A DNA stretch of 64,000 nucleotides, from assembly GCF_022869865.1 (NCBI RefSeq), contig NZ_CP094984.1, positions 2,046,001 to 2,110,000 on the forward strand, read 5' to 3'. The notes under the pieces are model-generated. The model was given only the letters and a program-made list of their open reading frames with translations, was not told where the DNA came from and ran no database searches. The position numbers and the translations under genes are program-made. Position 1 is the first letter of the stretch; every line of letters begins with the position of its first letter. The DNA is from Arthrobacter zhangbolii (GTDB lineage: Bacteria > Actinomycetota > Actinomycetes > Actinomycetales > Micrococcaceae). This document shows, piece after piece, positions 27,172-36,416 of the stretch.

Positions 27172-28896
27172 CTATTCCACTTCCGCTTCCACCCGGGCGG
27201 TTCTGGACAGCGGCTGCTGCACAATAAAAAACGTCAGGATGAAGGCTGCGGCCAGAAAGGGAACGCCCAGCAGGAAAATGGGCGGCAGGGCTTCCCCGAA
27301 GGCGGACTTGACGAAGTTCTGGGCAGCGGCGGGAAGTGCCTTGATCGCGTCCGGACTGATTGAGTTCGCCCCGCCGGACGCCGCATCCCCGGCTCCGGGA
27401 GGCGCCGAGGCCAGCTGATTGTTGAGCCGCTTGATGAACAGCGACCCGAACACCGCAATACCCAGCGACGCGCCCAGCTGCCGGAAGTAGTTGGCGGTGG
27501 ACACCCCGGTGCCCATGTCATTGGGCGGAACACTGTTCTGCACAATGAGTACGGTGTTCTGCATCAGCGCGCCGATGCCGAGTCCAAGGACCAGCATGCC
27601 TGCGGCAGTGAACGAATACGGCGTCGTACTGGAAATCCGCGAGAGCATAACCAGCCCGAGGATCATGATTGCCGACCCGAGGATCGGATAGATCTTGTAC
27701 TTGCCGGTGCGCGAAATCAGCTGCCCGGTACCGATGGACGTGATCAGCAGGCCGGCCGTCATGGGCAGCATCATCAGCCCGGATACAGTGGGGGACGCGC
27801 CGTTGACTATCTGCAGGAACGTCGGCAGGTAGGCAATGGAGCCGAACATCGCCACGCCGACAGCCAGTCCTACCAGTGTGCAGATCAGGAAATTGCGGAT
27901 GGCGAAGAGCCGCAGCGGAAGGATGGGCTCCCGGGCCCGCAGCTCCACGGGGATGAACACCGCCACGCTGACCACAAACACTGCGGCCAGGGTCAGGATG
28001 GTGGGCGAGGTCCAGGCGTAGTTGTTCCCGCCCCAGCTGGTCAGCAGCACCAGCGCCGCGCTGCCGATGGCCAGCAGGGCGGCGCCGGCGTAATCCAGTG
28101 AAATGCCCTTCGCGCTGTTCCGGGGCAGGTGCAGGGCGCCGATGATGACGGCGAGCGCAAGGACCCCGATGGGCAGGTTGATGTAAAACACCCAGCGCCA
28201 GGACCAGTTGTCCGTCAGGTACCCGCCCAGCAGCGGCCCGCTGACAGAGGCGATGCCGAAGGCCGCCCCGATCAGACCCATGTACTTGCCGCGCTCGCGG
28301 GCGGACACAATGTCTCCGATAATCGCCTGTGCGCCGATGATGAGCCCGCCGCCGCCCACGCCCTGGATGGCGCGGTAAGTGATCAGCTCGGCCATGCTGT
28401 GCGACTGTCCGGACAGTGCCGAGCCGGCCAGGAACACCACAATGGCGAAAATGAAGATGTTCTTGCGTCCCAGCAGGTCACCCAGCTTGCCGTAGACGGG
28501 CAGCCCGATGGTGGAGGTCAGCAGATACGCGGTAATCACCCAGGACAGATGGTCCAGTCCGTGCAGGTCCCCCACGATGGTGGGCAGGGCTGTGGACACG
28601 ATGGTCTGGTCCAGGGCGGCAATCAGCACGGCCAGGATCAGTCCGGTGAAAATGAGGGCGACCCGGCGGCTGGAGTGCTCAGGGGCGCCCTGCCGCCCGG
28701 AGGGCAGGTCCGGGGACGCAGGACCGCCTGTCGAAGCACCCGGGGGCGCCGGAGCAGCGGCGGGACGTGCCAGCGTCGCGCCGGAGTGGGCAGCCAGCGA
28801 TACGGTATTGACCGGGGCGCCCATGGCGCCGGTCATCCCTGCGGCGGGGTGGGCTGCTACTGTTCCGCGGGCGGTAAACCTCTCTGCCATACGCAT
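27172..28896 (-). CDS. DHA2 family MFS multidrug exporter (EmrB/QacA type), copy 2
   Basis: 574 aa, 14 predicted helices. Motif D1 is IAALDQTIVSTALPTIVGDL, motif A is GKLGDLLGRKNIFIF, and motif C is GAAFGIASVSGPLLGGYLTD. It differs from copy 1 mainly in a longer, Ala/Pro-rich N-terminal tail (~75 residues before the first helix). It is upstream of copy 1 and probably co-transcribed. A start further in (MAERFTARG at codon 3, or MTGAMGAP at codon 21) cannot be excluded. Confidence 0.9.
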   Translation of the reverse strand: MRMAERFTARGTVAAHPAAGMTGAMGAPVNTVSLAAHSGATLARPAAAPAPPGASTGGPASPDLPSGRQGAPEHSSRRVALIFTGLILAVLIAALDQTIVSTALPTIVGDLHGLDHLSWVITAYLLTSTIGLPVYGKLGDLLGRKNIFIFAIVVFLAGSALSGQSHSMAELITYRAIQGVGGGGLIIGAQAIIGDIVSARERGKYMGLIGAAFGIASVSGPLLGGYLTDNWSWRWVFYINLPIGVLALAVIIGALHLPRNSAKGISLDYAGAALLAIGSAALVLLTSWGGNNYAWTSPTILTLAAVFVVSVAVFIPVELRAREPILPLRLFAIRNFLICTLVGLAVGVAMFGSIAYLPTFLQIVNGASPTVSGLMMLPMTAGLLITSIGTGQLISRTGKYKIYPILGSAIMILGLVMLSRISSTTPYSFTAAGMLVLGLGIGALMQNTVLIVQNSVPPNDMGTGVSTANYFRQLGASLGIAVFGSLFIKRLNNQLASAPPGAGDAASGGANSISPDAIKALPAAAQNFVKSAFGEALPPIFLLGVPFLAAAFILTFFIVQQPLSRTARVEAEVE

Positions 28897-29139
28897 CTCC
28901 TAGGAAATTTCCGCCGGAAGGTGGCAGTCCGGGTTGCCCTTTCCATTCGACGCCCGCGGTGCCGCCAAGTCAACGGTCCGCGGCGGCGTCACCGCTGCGG
29001 AAAACGAAGCCGCACGGAGACGGAGCGGCTCCCCGCTGACAGCCTTGTTCCGCGCGCACAGCAAGTGCACACTGGGCCTCAATACGGACCGTCATGATGC
29101 CGAAGCCCGCACGATCCACGATGTCTTTCGGGGTACGCC

Positions 29140-30180
29140 ATGAACCGCACCATCAGTATTGTTTTTCGCGCGATACCGCTTCTGATGGGCGCTGTCTGCC
29201 TGTCCTATGGCCTCTACATTCTGGCCGGGCCCGACGATGCCAGCCATTTTGTCGCCGGACACGTCAACGTCGGGCTGACCGCCATCTGCTATGCACTGTT
29301 CACGACGGCCGCCACCATCATCCGGCAGCTCATCAACCGTTACGGGCGCGTGTGGGGGATCATTCTGCCGCTCTCCGGCTATATGGCTGCTGCCGCCGCC
29401 ATTATCTGGGGCATCATCCTTGCCAACCGGGAGAACACCGCAGCGCACCTGACGGCGGGCTTCGTAGTAATCGGTGTCGGCTTCGTCGCCGCATGCGTCA
29501 GCACCGTCGCGGCTGCATCCACGAAATTCACCCTGATCCAATCTGCACAGTTGCTCGATCCGCTGGGCGGACCGCCGGAGGGTGCCCACTCCCGTGCCGC
29601 CGGCGCCGCACTGATCGCGGTTCCGGCTGCCGCCGCCATCACCGGTTTTTCCCTGGCTGCCGGCCTGCTGATGCGCGGAGACATTCCCGGATTCGTGGCC
29701 GGCCACGTCATGATCGGACTGTCGGTGATCTGCACCGCACTGATCGCCCTGGTGGCGAGCATCGTGCGCCAGATACGCAATGCCTTCAACGACAGCGAGC
29801 GTTTGGCCTGGCCCTGGCTTGTGGCTGCCGCGGGAGCCGTCAACCTGCTGCTCGGATTCTTCGTGCTGTTCAGCTCAGGTGAACCCGCCAGGCTGGCCCC
29901 GGGATGTGTGCTGATCGGCCTAGGGTTGATCTGCTTCAGTATCCTGTCCAAGGTGCTGCTGCTCGCCCTCGTCTGGCGCCGCTCGTTTGCCCTGGCCAAC
30001 CGCATCCCGCTGATGCCCATCGGAACAGCGCTCACCTGCCTGTTTTTCGCGGCATTCCTTTTTGAAGCCGCCGGCACGGACCCGGCGTTCTTTGTCCCCG
30101 CGCACGTGCTGGTGGGACTCGGAGCCGTCTGTTTTACGCTGTTCTCCATCGTCTCGATCCTCGAGGCGGGAACGGAGTAG
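29140..30180 (+). CDS. DUF2776 family membrane protein (YhiM-like)
   Basis: 346 aa with ten membrane segments arranged as five repeats of a helix pair. Each pair is introduced by a motif like FVAGHVxIGLxxIC: HFVAGHVNVGLTAICYAL, HLTAGFVVIGVGFV, GFVAGHVMIGLSVICTAL, RLAPGCVLIGLGLICFS, and FFVPAHVLVGLGAVCFTL. The N-terminus and the TTAATIIRQLINRYGRVWGI stretch match E. coli YhiM, an inner-membrane protein linked to acid resistance. The molecular activity is unknown. It is monocistronic and divergent from the exporters. Confidence 0.82.
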   Translation: MNRTISIVFRAIPLLMGAVCLSYGLYILAGPDDASHFVAGHVNVGLTAICYALFTTAATIIRQLINRYGRVWGIILPLSGYMAAAAAIIWGIILANRENTAAHLTAGFVVIGVGFVAACVSTVAAASTKFTLIQSAQLLDPLGGPPEGAHSRAAGAALIAVPAAAAITGFSLAAGLLMRGDIPGFVAGHVMIGLSVICTALIALVASIVRQIRNAFNDSERLAWPWLVAAAGAVNLLLGFFVLFSSGEPARLAPGCVLIGLGLICFSILSKVLLLALVWRRSFALANRIPLMPIGTALTCLFFAAFLFEAAGTDPAFFVPAHVLVGLGAVCFTLFSIVSILEAGTE

Positions 30181-30239
30181 CGGCGGCTGTTCGTCCGGCG
30201 GCCGGGCCCGCTGCCTCGGGTCCGGCAGAGGAGAGGCGG

Positions 30240-30809
30240 TCAGGCAAAGTCCATTCCTTCGGCCGGGCGGGGGCGGGTGAGCCAGTACCGGGTGCCGGCC
30301 GGATCGCGGGCCACAATGCCCTCGTCCACCAGATAGCGGCGGATGGCCGCGGGATCGGCGGTGTACCCGGCCAGTCGGGCCGTCAGGTCCTTTTCGGACA
30401 GCACCGGCCGAAGGCCCGGCTCCGGCGGTACAGCGTGTTCAAAAACCTCCCCGGCCACCAGATGCAGCAGTTCGAGCCGGTCGGAGCGTTTGCGCGGGTA
30501 CGCCTCGATCCTGCCGTTCACCAGGAACCGGCGGGCGGAGGAGTCCGGCGGCTGGACGCCGGCGGCGAGCAGGTCGCGGAAGAGGGACGGCGAGGGCTCC
30601 ACCCGGTTCTCCCGCACGGTCAGCAGTCCCGCTTTTTGCAGCACCGCCAGCGACTTGGCTTCGGCGGAGGTGAGGTGTGCCGGGTCCAGCGGGGCCCCGT
30701 CGTCGGCCGCCAGCACGGCGCGGGCGTACAGGTGCAGCCGGCGCGGGTCCGCGAGCGCCGCGGCAACGGGACGCCAGGCGTTTCCGGCGGCCGGGGTGGT
30801 CTGGTTCAT
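30240..30809 (-). CDS. DUF2087 domain transcriptional regulator-like protein
   Basis: 189 aa. The N-terminal half resembles an ArsR-like winged helix (WRPVAAALADPRRLHLYARAVL, then LTSAEAKSLAVLQKAGLL). The C-terminal half is DUF2087 (RRFLVNGRIEAYPRKRSDRLELL, LSEKDLTARLAGYTADPAAI, RRYLVDEGIVARDPAGTRYWL). Such proteins are annotated as regulators but ligand and targets are unknown. ATG 30809 (MNQTTPAA) is preferred to an upstream start. Confidence 0.82.
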   Translation of the reverse strand: MNQTTPAAGNAWRPVAAALADPRRLHLYARAVLAADDGAPLDPAHLTSAEAKSLAVLQKAGLLTVRENRVEPSPSLFRDLLAAGVQPPDSSARRFLVNGRIEAYPRKRSDRLELLHLVAGEVFEHAVPPEPGLRPVLSEKDLTARLAGYTADPAAIRRYLVDEGIVARDPAGTRYWLTRPRPAEGMDFA

Positions 30810-30855
30810 GCGCCACAACATACCGCACGCGGCTCAGCCGCCCCGGCCGGAGCTC

Positions 30856-31194
30856 CTAGCTGCGGCTGAACGCGTCCAGCTTGCGCTGGGTTTCCATCTG
30901 CTGGCGTACCTTGAGTTCGTAGTCCACGAAGGCCTCGATCATGGCCTTGTACGTGCGTTCAACCACGTTGCAGTCGCTGTCCTGGTCCTCGGCAGCCTGC
31001 CGGACGTGGGCAATCACTTCCTCCATGCGCTTGGGTGACCGTACGGCGTCGTCGTTTTCCTTGAGCCCCCCGGCGAGACGGACCAGCCGTTCCCGCCGCC
31101 AGATCAGCGCAACGATTTCCTCATCGATTTCGTCAATTGCTGTCCGGACATCATCTAGCTGTCCCGAAACGGATTTCTGCTCAGCTGTTTCCAT
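30856..31194 (-). CDS. Chorismate mutase, AroQ type
   Basis: 112-aa all-helical AroQ protein. Chorismate mutase converts chorismate to prephenate for Phe/Tyr synthesis. The hallmark is helix 1 VRTAIDEIDEEIVALIWRRE, then LVRLAGGLKENDDAVRSPKR (binding-site Arg/Lys residues) and helix 3 VVERTYKAMIEAFVDYEL. No signal peptide is present, so it is cytoplasmic and not the secreted *AroQ type. It is 46 bases downstream... of nothing related: neighbours are DUF2087 and a VOC protein. Confidence 0.88.
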   Translation of the reverse strand: METAEQKSVSGQLDDVRTAIDEIDEEIVALIWRRERLVRLAGGLKENDDAVRSPKRMEEVIAHVRQAAEDQDSDCNVVERTYKAMIEAFVDYELKVRQQMETQRKLDAFSRS

Positions 31195-31313
31195 GGTTTA
31201 AGAGTATCCAGTACCCGCCGGCACCTTGGGCGCAATTGCCGCCCCGCGGCGGGGCTTACCCGTTTTCCGCGCCACAATGCGCATTCCACCGCGTTCAATG
31301 GCAGGATCAAAAC

Positions 31314-31763
31314 GTGAACCCCCATGTATCCGTGGTGACCGTAGGCGTACGGGACCTCGAAGTAACTTACGCGTTCTATGCTGCCCGGCTGGGTTGGACG
31401 CCGCTGCAGTACGTTCCGGAGGAAGTGCTGTTTTTCCAGGTGAACCACGGCCTGGTGCTGTCCTTCTTCCGCGCCGACCATCTGGCAGCGGAGGCCGGGC
31501 CGTTGGGCGATATCCGCGACGCCCCCTTCACCCTGGGCCACAATGTGGAGTCTCCGGCCGATGTGGACGCCGTGCTGGCCAAGGCCGCCGGCGCCGGCGG
31601 GCAGATCACCGCGCCGGGAAGCCAGATGAGCTGGGGCGGGTACTCCGGCTACTTCACCGATCCGGACGGCGTGCGCTGGGAGGTCTGTTGTAACCCCGGG
31701 CTGACCGTGGGCACCTCCGGGCAGGTCACCCTGGCAGTCCTCGGGCCGGATATGAGCGGCTAG
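31314..31763 (+). CDS. VOC family (glyoxalase-like) protein
   Basis: 149 aa with paired beta-alpha-beta-beta-beta modules: VSVVTVGVRDLEVTYAFYA at the N-terminus and YSGYFTDPDGVRWEVCCNPG at the C-terminus, the usual VOC fold ends with metal-binding Glu. The substrate is unknown. The GTG at 31314 is chosen because AGGA lies 8 bases upstream and the domain begins immediately. The stop overlaps that of the convergent SRAP gene in one CTAG (31760-31763). Confidence 0.82.
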   Translation: MNPHVSVVTVGVRDLEVTYAFYAARLGWTPLQYVPEEVLFFQVNHGLVLSFFRADHLAAEAGPLGDIRDAPFTLGHNVESPADVDAVLAKAAGAGGQITAPGSQMSWGGYSGYFTDPDGVRWEVCCNPGLTVGTSGQVTLAVLGPDMSG

Positions 31764-32530
31764 AAGAGCACCTCTTCCACCGTGCCGGCCGGTTCCCCGG
31801 GGTGCAGCAGGTATTCCCCGTCGTTGCGGACGTTGCCGACGGCGGGGTGGGCCGGGTGCAGGGCCCAGTCCGACGCCGCCGCATACGCCTGTGACACAAC
31901 CGCGCCCACCAGCTCCGGGGCATCCCGGCGGGAGGGATCCAGCCAGGCGGCCATCGCGGCCGGCGAGAGCGGCAGCGGCAGCCGGTCATGCAGGTCCGCC
32001 AGGTCCCGAAGCACCGGTTCGGTGTGCTCCGCCGGGGGTGAGGCAACGGTCAGGATGGACGTGGAGAGCAGCCACCGCTGGGGATCGGCCTGTCCCCTGG
32101 CCGGATCGCGCCACCATTCATAGAGTCCGGCAAAGAAGATGGGCCGCCCGTCCGGCCGCGAGACATAAAACGGGCGGCGGGTTTTACCGGGCCCGGTTTT
32201 CCATTCGTAGTATCCGTCCACCGGGACAGCGCAGCGGCGGGCGGCGACGGCGTCGCGGAAGGTCGGTTTCTCCAGCACCGTCTCGGTCCTCGCATTGAAG
32301 GCCCGCACCCCCACCGATGCGTCCCTGGCCCAGCCCGGCACCAGACCCCACTTCGCCACGTGCACCTGACGGACCCGCCGGCCCTCCACGAAGCGTTCAA
32401 GCACCACGGGCACGTCCGACGTCGGTGCAACGTTCCAGGAGGCACGCAGCTCAAGGTTCGCATCGGCTTCGGCCTCCGCCTCGGCGACCAGGTCCGCTGA
32501 AGCCCGGGCCATCACGTATCGTCCGCACAT
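31760..32530 (-). CDS. SRAP domain protein 1 (abasic-site protein HMCES/YedK family)
   Basis: 256 aa. SRAP proteins form a covalent thiazolidine bond between the N-terminal Cys and abasic sites in single-stranded DNA, shielding them during replication. All active residues are present: C2 (MCGRYV), N79 (FNARTETVLEKP), E109 (DGYYEWK) and the His of LHDRLPL. No SOS box is visible upstream, unlike its paralogue at 46805-47509 (both share the same residue numbering for C2, N79 and E109). Its stop overlaps the VOC gene stop. Confidence 0.92.
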   Translation of the reverse strand: MCGRYVMARASADLVAEAEAEADANLELRASWNVAPTSDVPVVLERFVEGRRVRQVHVAKWGLVPGWARDASVGVRAFNARTETVLEKPTFRDAVAARRCAVPVDGYYEWKTGPGKTRRPFYVSRPDGRPIFFAGLYEWWRDPARGQADPQRWLLSTSILTVASPPAEHTEPVLRDLADLHDRLPLPLSPAAMAAWLDPSRRDAPELVGAVVSQAYAAASDWALHPAHPAVGNVRNDGEYLLHPGEPAGTVEEVLF

Positions 32531-32619
32531 GCCACCAGTCTGCCACCGGGAATGGAGCCGCCCCGAATACTGTTGGAGTAGGCAACCCGATCATTTCAAC
32601 CGTCAAAAGGAGCACCCCC

Positions 32620-32892
32620 GTGGCCGCCACAGCCGAAGCCTTCACCCCCGCCGCCGGAACCATCACCATGTTCTCCACCTCCTGGTGCGGATACTGCCGC
32701 CGCCTGAAGTCCCAGCTGGACAGCCAGGGCATCGGCTACACCGAGGTGAACATCGAGGACGTCGAGGGAACCGCGGATCTGGTCGAAGCACTGAACGGCG
32801 GCAACCAGACGGTCCCGACCGTCATCTTCCCGGACGGCTCCTCCGCCACCAACCCCTCCGCCTCCGAGGTCAAGTCCCGCCTGGGCCTCTAG
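32620..32892 (+). CDS. Mycoredoxin-like glutaredoxin
   Basis: 90-aa thioredoxin-fold protein with the CGYC active site (STSWCGYCRRLKSQL) and the cis-Pro region QTVPTVIFPDGS. CGYC together with actinobacterial origin points to mycoredoxin-1, which reduces mixed disulfides with mycothiol. The GTG at 32620 has an excellent SD (AAAAGGAG, 32605-32612). It is convergent with the MMPL gene and shares a CTAG stop (32889-32892). Confidence 0.87.
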   Translation: MAATAEAFTPAAGTITMFSTSWCGYCRRLKSQLDSQGIGYTEVNIEDVEGTADLVEALNGGNQTVPTVIFPDGSSATNPSASEVKSRLGL

Positions 32893-35093
32893 CGCTCCGC
32901 CGCCGCGTTTGGCCCGGTCCCGCGCCGGGCCAGCCGCGAGGGCCACCAGATCCGCTGCCCGATGTCATAGGACAGGGCCGGCACCAGCAGCGAGCGCACC
33001 ACCAAGGTGTCCAGCAGCACGCCAAAGGCGACGATAAACGCCAGCTGCGCCAGGAACAGTACCGGGATCACGCCCAGCGCCGCGAAGGTTGCCGCCAGCA
33101 CAATACCGGCGCTGGTAATCACGCTGCCGGTGATCATCAGCCCGCGGATCACCCCTTCCCGGGTGCCGTGGCCAATGCTTTCCTCCCGCACCCGGGTCAT
33201 CAGGAAGATGTTGTAGTCAACGCCCAGGGCCACCAGGAAGATGAACCCGTACAGGGGCACCGCCGGATCCGCCCCCGGGAAGTGGAAGACGTGGTTGAAC
33301 ACCACGGCGGAAACACCCATGGTCGCCCCGAAGGACAGCAGCACCGTCAGGATCAGCAGGAACGGTGCCAGCAGCGACCGCAGCAGCAGCATCAGCAGGA
33401 ACAGGATCACCACCAGGACCACCGGGATGATCAGGTTCCGGTCATGGGCGGCCGAGGCATTGGTATCGATAGTGGTCGCCGTGACCCCGCCGATCAGCAC
33501 ATCCCCGATGCCGGCCGTTTTGTCCCGCATCTCGGTCACCGTCTGCTCGGCGGAGTCCGATTCCGCCGATTCGGTCAGTGTCGCCTCCAGCAGGACCTTC
33601 CCCTCCACCACCTTCGGCGCGCCTGAGGTACCGGGCACGGGCGAGGCCTGCACGCCGTCGGCCGTCACCGGCAGCGTTCCGGCCGGAGTACCCGTGGCGT
33701 TCACCGCCAGTGCATCGACGCCGGGCACCGACAGGACGGTCCGGGCAACGGCGTCCAGTTCACCTTCCGGGGCGACAATCAGCGCGGGGCTGCCGGAGCC
33801 GGAGGGAAAGTGCTCACCCAGGACCTGCTGGCCTTCCTTGGCCGCGGTCTCGCCCAGCACAAAGTCGCTCTGCGGCACCCCGGAGGCACGCAGCTGCAGC
33901 AGGCCGCCTGCCGCAATCAGCAGCACCAGGGTAGGCACCACCCAGACCCGGCGCGGATGGCCCTTGACCGTGCGGGCCACCCGTGGCCAGAACCCCTTGG
34001 CCGAGTTGCCGTCCCGGTCCGGGTGTTCCGAACCGAACGCCGGCCGCCGCGGCCAGAACGCCGCCCGGCCGGTCAGCATCAGCAGTGCCGGCAGCAGCGT
34101 CATGGCGGCCAGGAACGCGAAGCCGATGCCGATGGCTGCCACCGGTCCGAGCGCCTTGTTGGAGTTGAGGTCGCTGAGCAGCAGGCACAGCAGGCCGGCC
34201 ACTACGGTGGCGGCGGAGGCGAGTACCGGCTCGAAGGTTCCCTTCAGGGCCGCCTTGGTAGCATCCCAGCGCCCCTCATGGTCGCGCAGGGATTCCCGGT
34301 ACCGGGAGACATAAAGCAGTGAATAGTCCGTTGCGGCGCCGATGCCCAGGATGAACAGAATCCCCTGTACCTGCCCGTTCAGGGTCAGCGCCCCGGCCTT
34401 GGCCAGGTAAAACACCACCAGGATGGCTGCCGAGAGGGCCAGGATCGAGGTCAGCAGGACCAGGAACGGCAGCAGCGGGGAACGGTAGACCACCACCAGG
34501 ATCACCAGCACCGCCAGCGCTGCCACCAGCACCAGTGAGGTGTCGATGCCGCCGAAGGCTTCGGTGATGTCCGCCAGCTGCCCGGCCGGCCCGGTCACGT
34601 AGCCGTCCAGGCCGGGCGGAATGCCGTCCTTCACCACACTGTTCAGGTTCTCCACGGTGGCCGCAGCGCCGTCGTTATCCTCCACGGGCACAAAGAGTTC
34701 TGCTGCCTTGCCGTCCTCAGAGAACTGCGGCGGGGAGACCTTGCCTGCGACGCCGTCAACCTCCGCCAGGGCGGATGCCCGGCCGGTGACGAACGTCCGG
34801 TCCGCTTCGTTCAGGCCGCCGTCGTTGACGTACACCACCACGGCGGGGATGGCGTTGCTGTCCGTGAACTTCTCCTGCAGCTCCGCCACCTGCGTGGATT
34901 CGGAGCTGGCCGGCAGGTAGGAGGTCTGGTTGTTATCCGCCACTTCACTGATCTTGCCGAAGTACGGGCCTCCGACGCCGCCGACCGCCAGCCAGGCCAG
35001 CACCAGCAGCACCGGCAGCAAGAAGACGCGCCAGCCGGTGCGCGGCCTGCTTCCGGGAGAGTGGCGGGTGCTGCCGGATGCTGAGGCGTTCAT
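32889..35093 (-). CDS. MMPL family RND-like transporter
   Basis: 734 aa, about 12 membrane helices in two halves, each with a large external loop after the first helix. N-terminal helix WRVFLLPVLLVLAWLAVGGV; then FTDSNAIPAVVVYVNDGG in loop 1; ILGIGAATDYSLLYVSRYRE and FLVALGVDYNIFLMTRVREE are the paired MMPL signature segments (D-Y motif in helices 4 and 10). MMPL proteins export lipids or drugs; the cargo is unknown. Start MNASASG at 35093. The 237-base gap 35094-35330 is the divergent promoter region with mscR. Confidence 0.9.
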   Translation of the reverse strand: MNASASGSTRHSPGSRPRTGWRVFLLPVLLVLAWLAVGGVGGPYFGKISEVADNNQTSYLPASSESTQVAELQEKFTDSNAIPAVVVYVNDGGLNEADRTFVTGRASALAEVDGVAGKVSPPQFSEDGKAAELFVPVEDNDGAAATVENLNSVVKDGIPPGLDGYVTGPAGQLADITEAFGGIDTSLVLVAALAVLVILVVVYRSPLLPFLVLLTSILALSAAILVVFYLAKAGALTLNGQVQGILFILGIGAATDYSLLYVSRYRESLRDHEGRWDATKAALKGTFEPVLASAATVVAGLLCLLLSDLNSNKALGPVAAIGIGFAFLAAMTLLPALLMLTGRAAFWPRRPAFGSEHPDRDGNSAKGFWPRVARTVKGHPRRVWVVPTLVLLIAAGGLLQLRASGVPQSDFVLGETAAKEGQQVLGEHFPSGSGSPALIVAPEGELDAVARTVLSVPGVDALAVNATGTPAGTLPVTADGVQASPVPGTSGAPKVVEGKVLLEATLTESAESDSAEQTVTEMRDKTAGIGDVLIGGVTATTIDTNASAAHDRNLIIPVVLVVILFLLMLLLRSLLAPFLLILTVLLSFGATMGVSAVVFNHVFHFPGADPAVPLYGFIFLVALGVDYNIFLMTRVREESIGHGTREGVIRGLMITGSVITSAGIVLAATFAALGVIPVLFLAQLAFIVAFGVLLDTLVVRSLLVPALSYDIGQRIWWPSRLARRGTGPNAAAER

Positions 35094-35330
35094 GGGCCGT
35101 CCTAGGGCTAGGTGGCACTCCGGGAATATCAGCCGCGGCATGTACACGCTGCAGACCCTTTTCCGCCTTCCATCGTAGGACTGCGCCGTCGACGGCGGCA
35201 GTCCCTGCACGGTTGCGCCGGAAGCGGAAGCGTAATTCCCGGCTTCGCTCCGGGCCGGATCGCTTCATAGGATGGAAACCGGGACGCCGGACGTCGGCGC
35301 CCCGCCGAACATCGCAGGAGGCAGCACCCC

Positions 35331-36416
35331 ATGGTCCATAAGGTTCAGGCCGTAGTCGTCAAGGAAAAGAACGCCCCCGTCTCGCTGGAGACCATCCTGG
35401 TGCCGGATCCCGGCCCCGGGGAAGCGCTCGTGGACATCCTCACCTGCGGTGTCTGCCATACCGATCTGCACTACAAGCAGGGCGCTATCAATGACGACTA
35501 CCCCTTCCTGCTTGGCCACGAGGCCACCGGCGTGGTTTCCGCCGTCGGCCCCGATGTCACCGAGGTGGCCCCCGGGGACCGCGTGGTGCTGAACTGGCGC
35601 GCCGTCTGTGGCGAGTGCCGCGCCTGCCGCAAGGGCGAGCCGCAGTACTGCTTCAACACCGCCAATGCCACCCAGAAGATGACCCTGGAGGACGGCACCG
35701 AACTGACGCCGGCCCTGGGTATCGGCGCGTTCGCTGAAAAGACCCTCGTGGCCGCCGGCCAGTGCACCAAGGTGGACGACGACGTCGATCCCGCCGCCGT
35801 GGGCCTGCTCGGCTGCGGTGTGATGGCCGGCATCGGCGCAGCCATCAACACCGGCGAGGTGCAGCGCGGTGAGTCCGTGGCCGTCATCGGCTGCGGCGGT
35901 GTGGGCATTGCCGCGGTCGCCGGAGCCAAGCTGGCCGGAGCCACCACCATCATCGCGGTGGATATCGACCCCGCCAAGGTGGAGATGGCCAAGGCGCAGG
36001 GCGCCACCCACGGGATCAATTCCAAGGAAGAGGACCCGGTCGAAGCCATCCGCGCGCTCACCGGCGGTTTCGGCGCCGACGTCGTCATTGACGCTGTCGG
36101 CCGTCCGGAAACCTACAAGCAGGCCTTCTACGCCCGTGACCTCGCCGGCCGCGTGGTGCTGGTGGGCGTACCCAACCCGGACATGAAGATCGAACTGCCA
36201 CTGGCGGACGTCTTCGGCCGCGGCGGCTCGCTGAAGTCCTCCTGGTACGGCGACTGCCTGCCGTCCCGGGACTTCCCCATGCTGGTGGAGCAGTACAAGC
36301 TCGGCCGGCTGGACCTGGATGCCTTCGTCACCGAGCGCATCGGCCTGGGCGACATTGAGGAAGCCTTCGCCAAGATGCACGACGGCAAGGTCCTGCGTTC
36401 GGTGGTGGAACTCTAA
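35331..36416 (+). CDS. mscR: S-(hydroxymethyl)mycothiol dehydrogenase / S-nitrosomycothiol reductase
   Basis: 361-aa zinc-containing medium-chain alcohol dehydrogenase. Catalytic zinc region [13 protein letters not shown] and [12 protein letters not shown]; structural zinc site [18 protein letters not shown]-binding [16 protein letters not shown]. The [18 protein letters not shown] stretch and length match the mycothiol-dependent formaldehyde dehydrogenase MscR, which oxidises the formaldehyde-mycothiol adduct. Its TAA overlaps the ATG of the following MBL-fold gene (TAATG), a pairing typical for this pathway. Confidence 0.9.
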   Translation: MVHKVQAVVVKEKNAPVSLETILVPDPGPGEALVDILTCGVCHTDLHYKQGAINDDYPFLLGHEATGVVSAVGPDVTEVAPGDRVVLNWRAVCGECRACRKGEPQYCFNTANATQKMTLEDGTELTPALGIGAFAEKTLVAAGQCTKVDDDVDPAAVGLLGCGVMAGIGAAINTGEVQRGESVAVIGCGGVGIAAVAGAKLAGATTIIAVDIDPAKVEMAKAQGATHGINSKEEDPVEAIRALTGGFGADVVIDAVGRPETYKQAFYARDLAGRVVLVGVPNPDMKIELPLADVFGRGGSLKSSWYGDCLPSRDFPMLVEQYKLGRLDLDAFVTERIGLGDIEEAFAKMHDGKVLRSVVEL

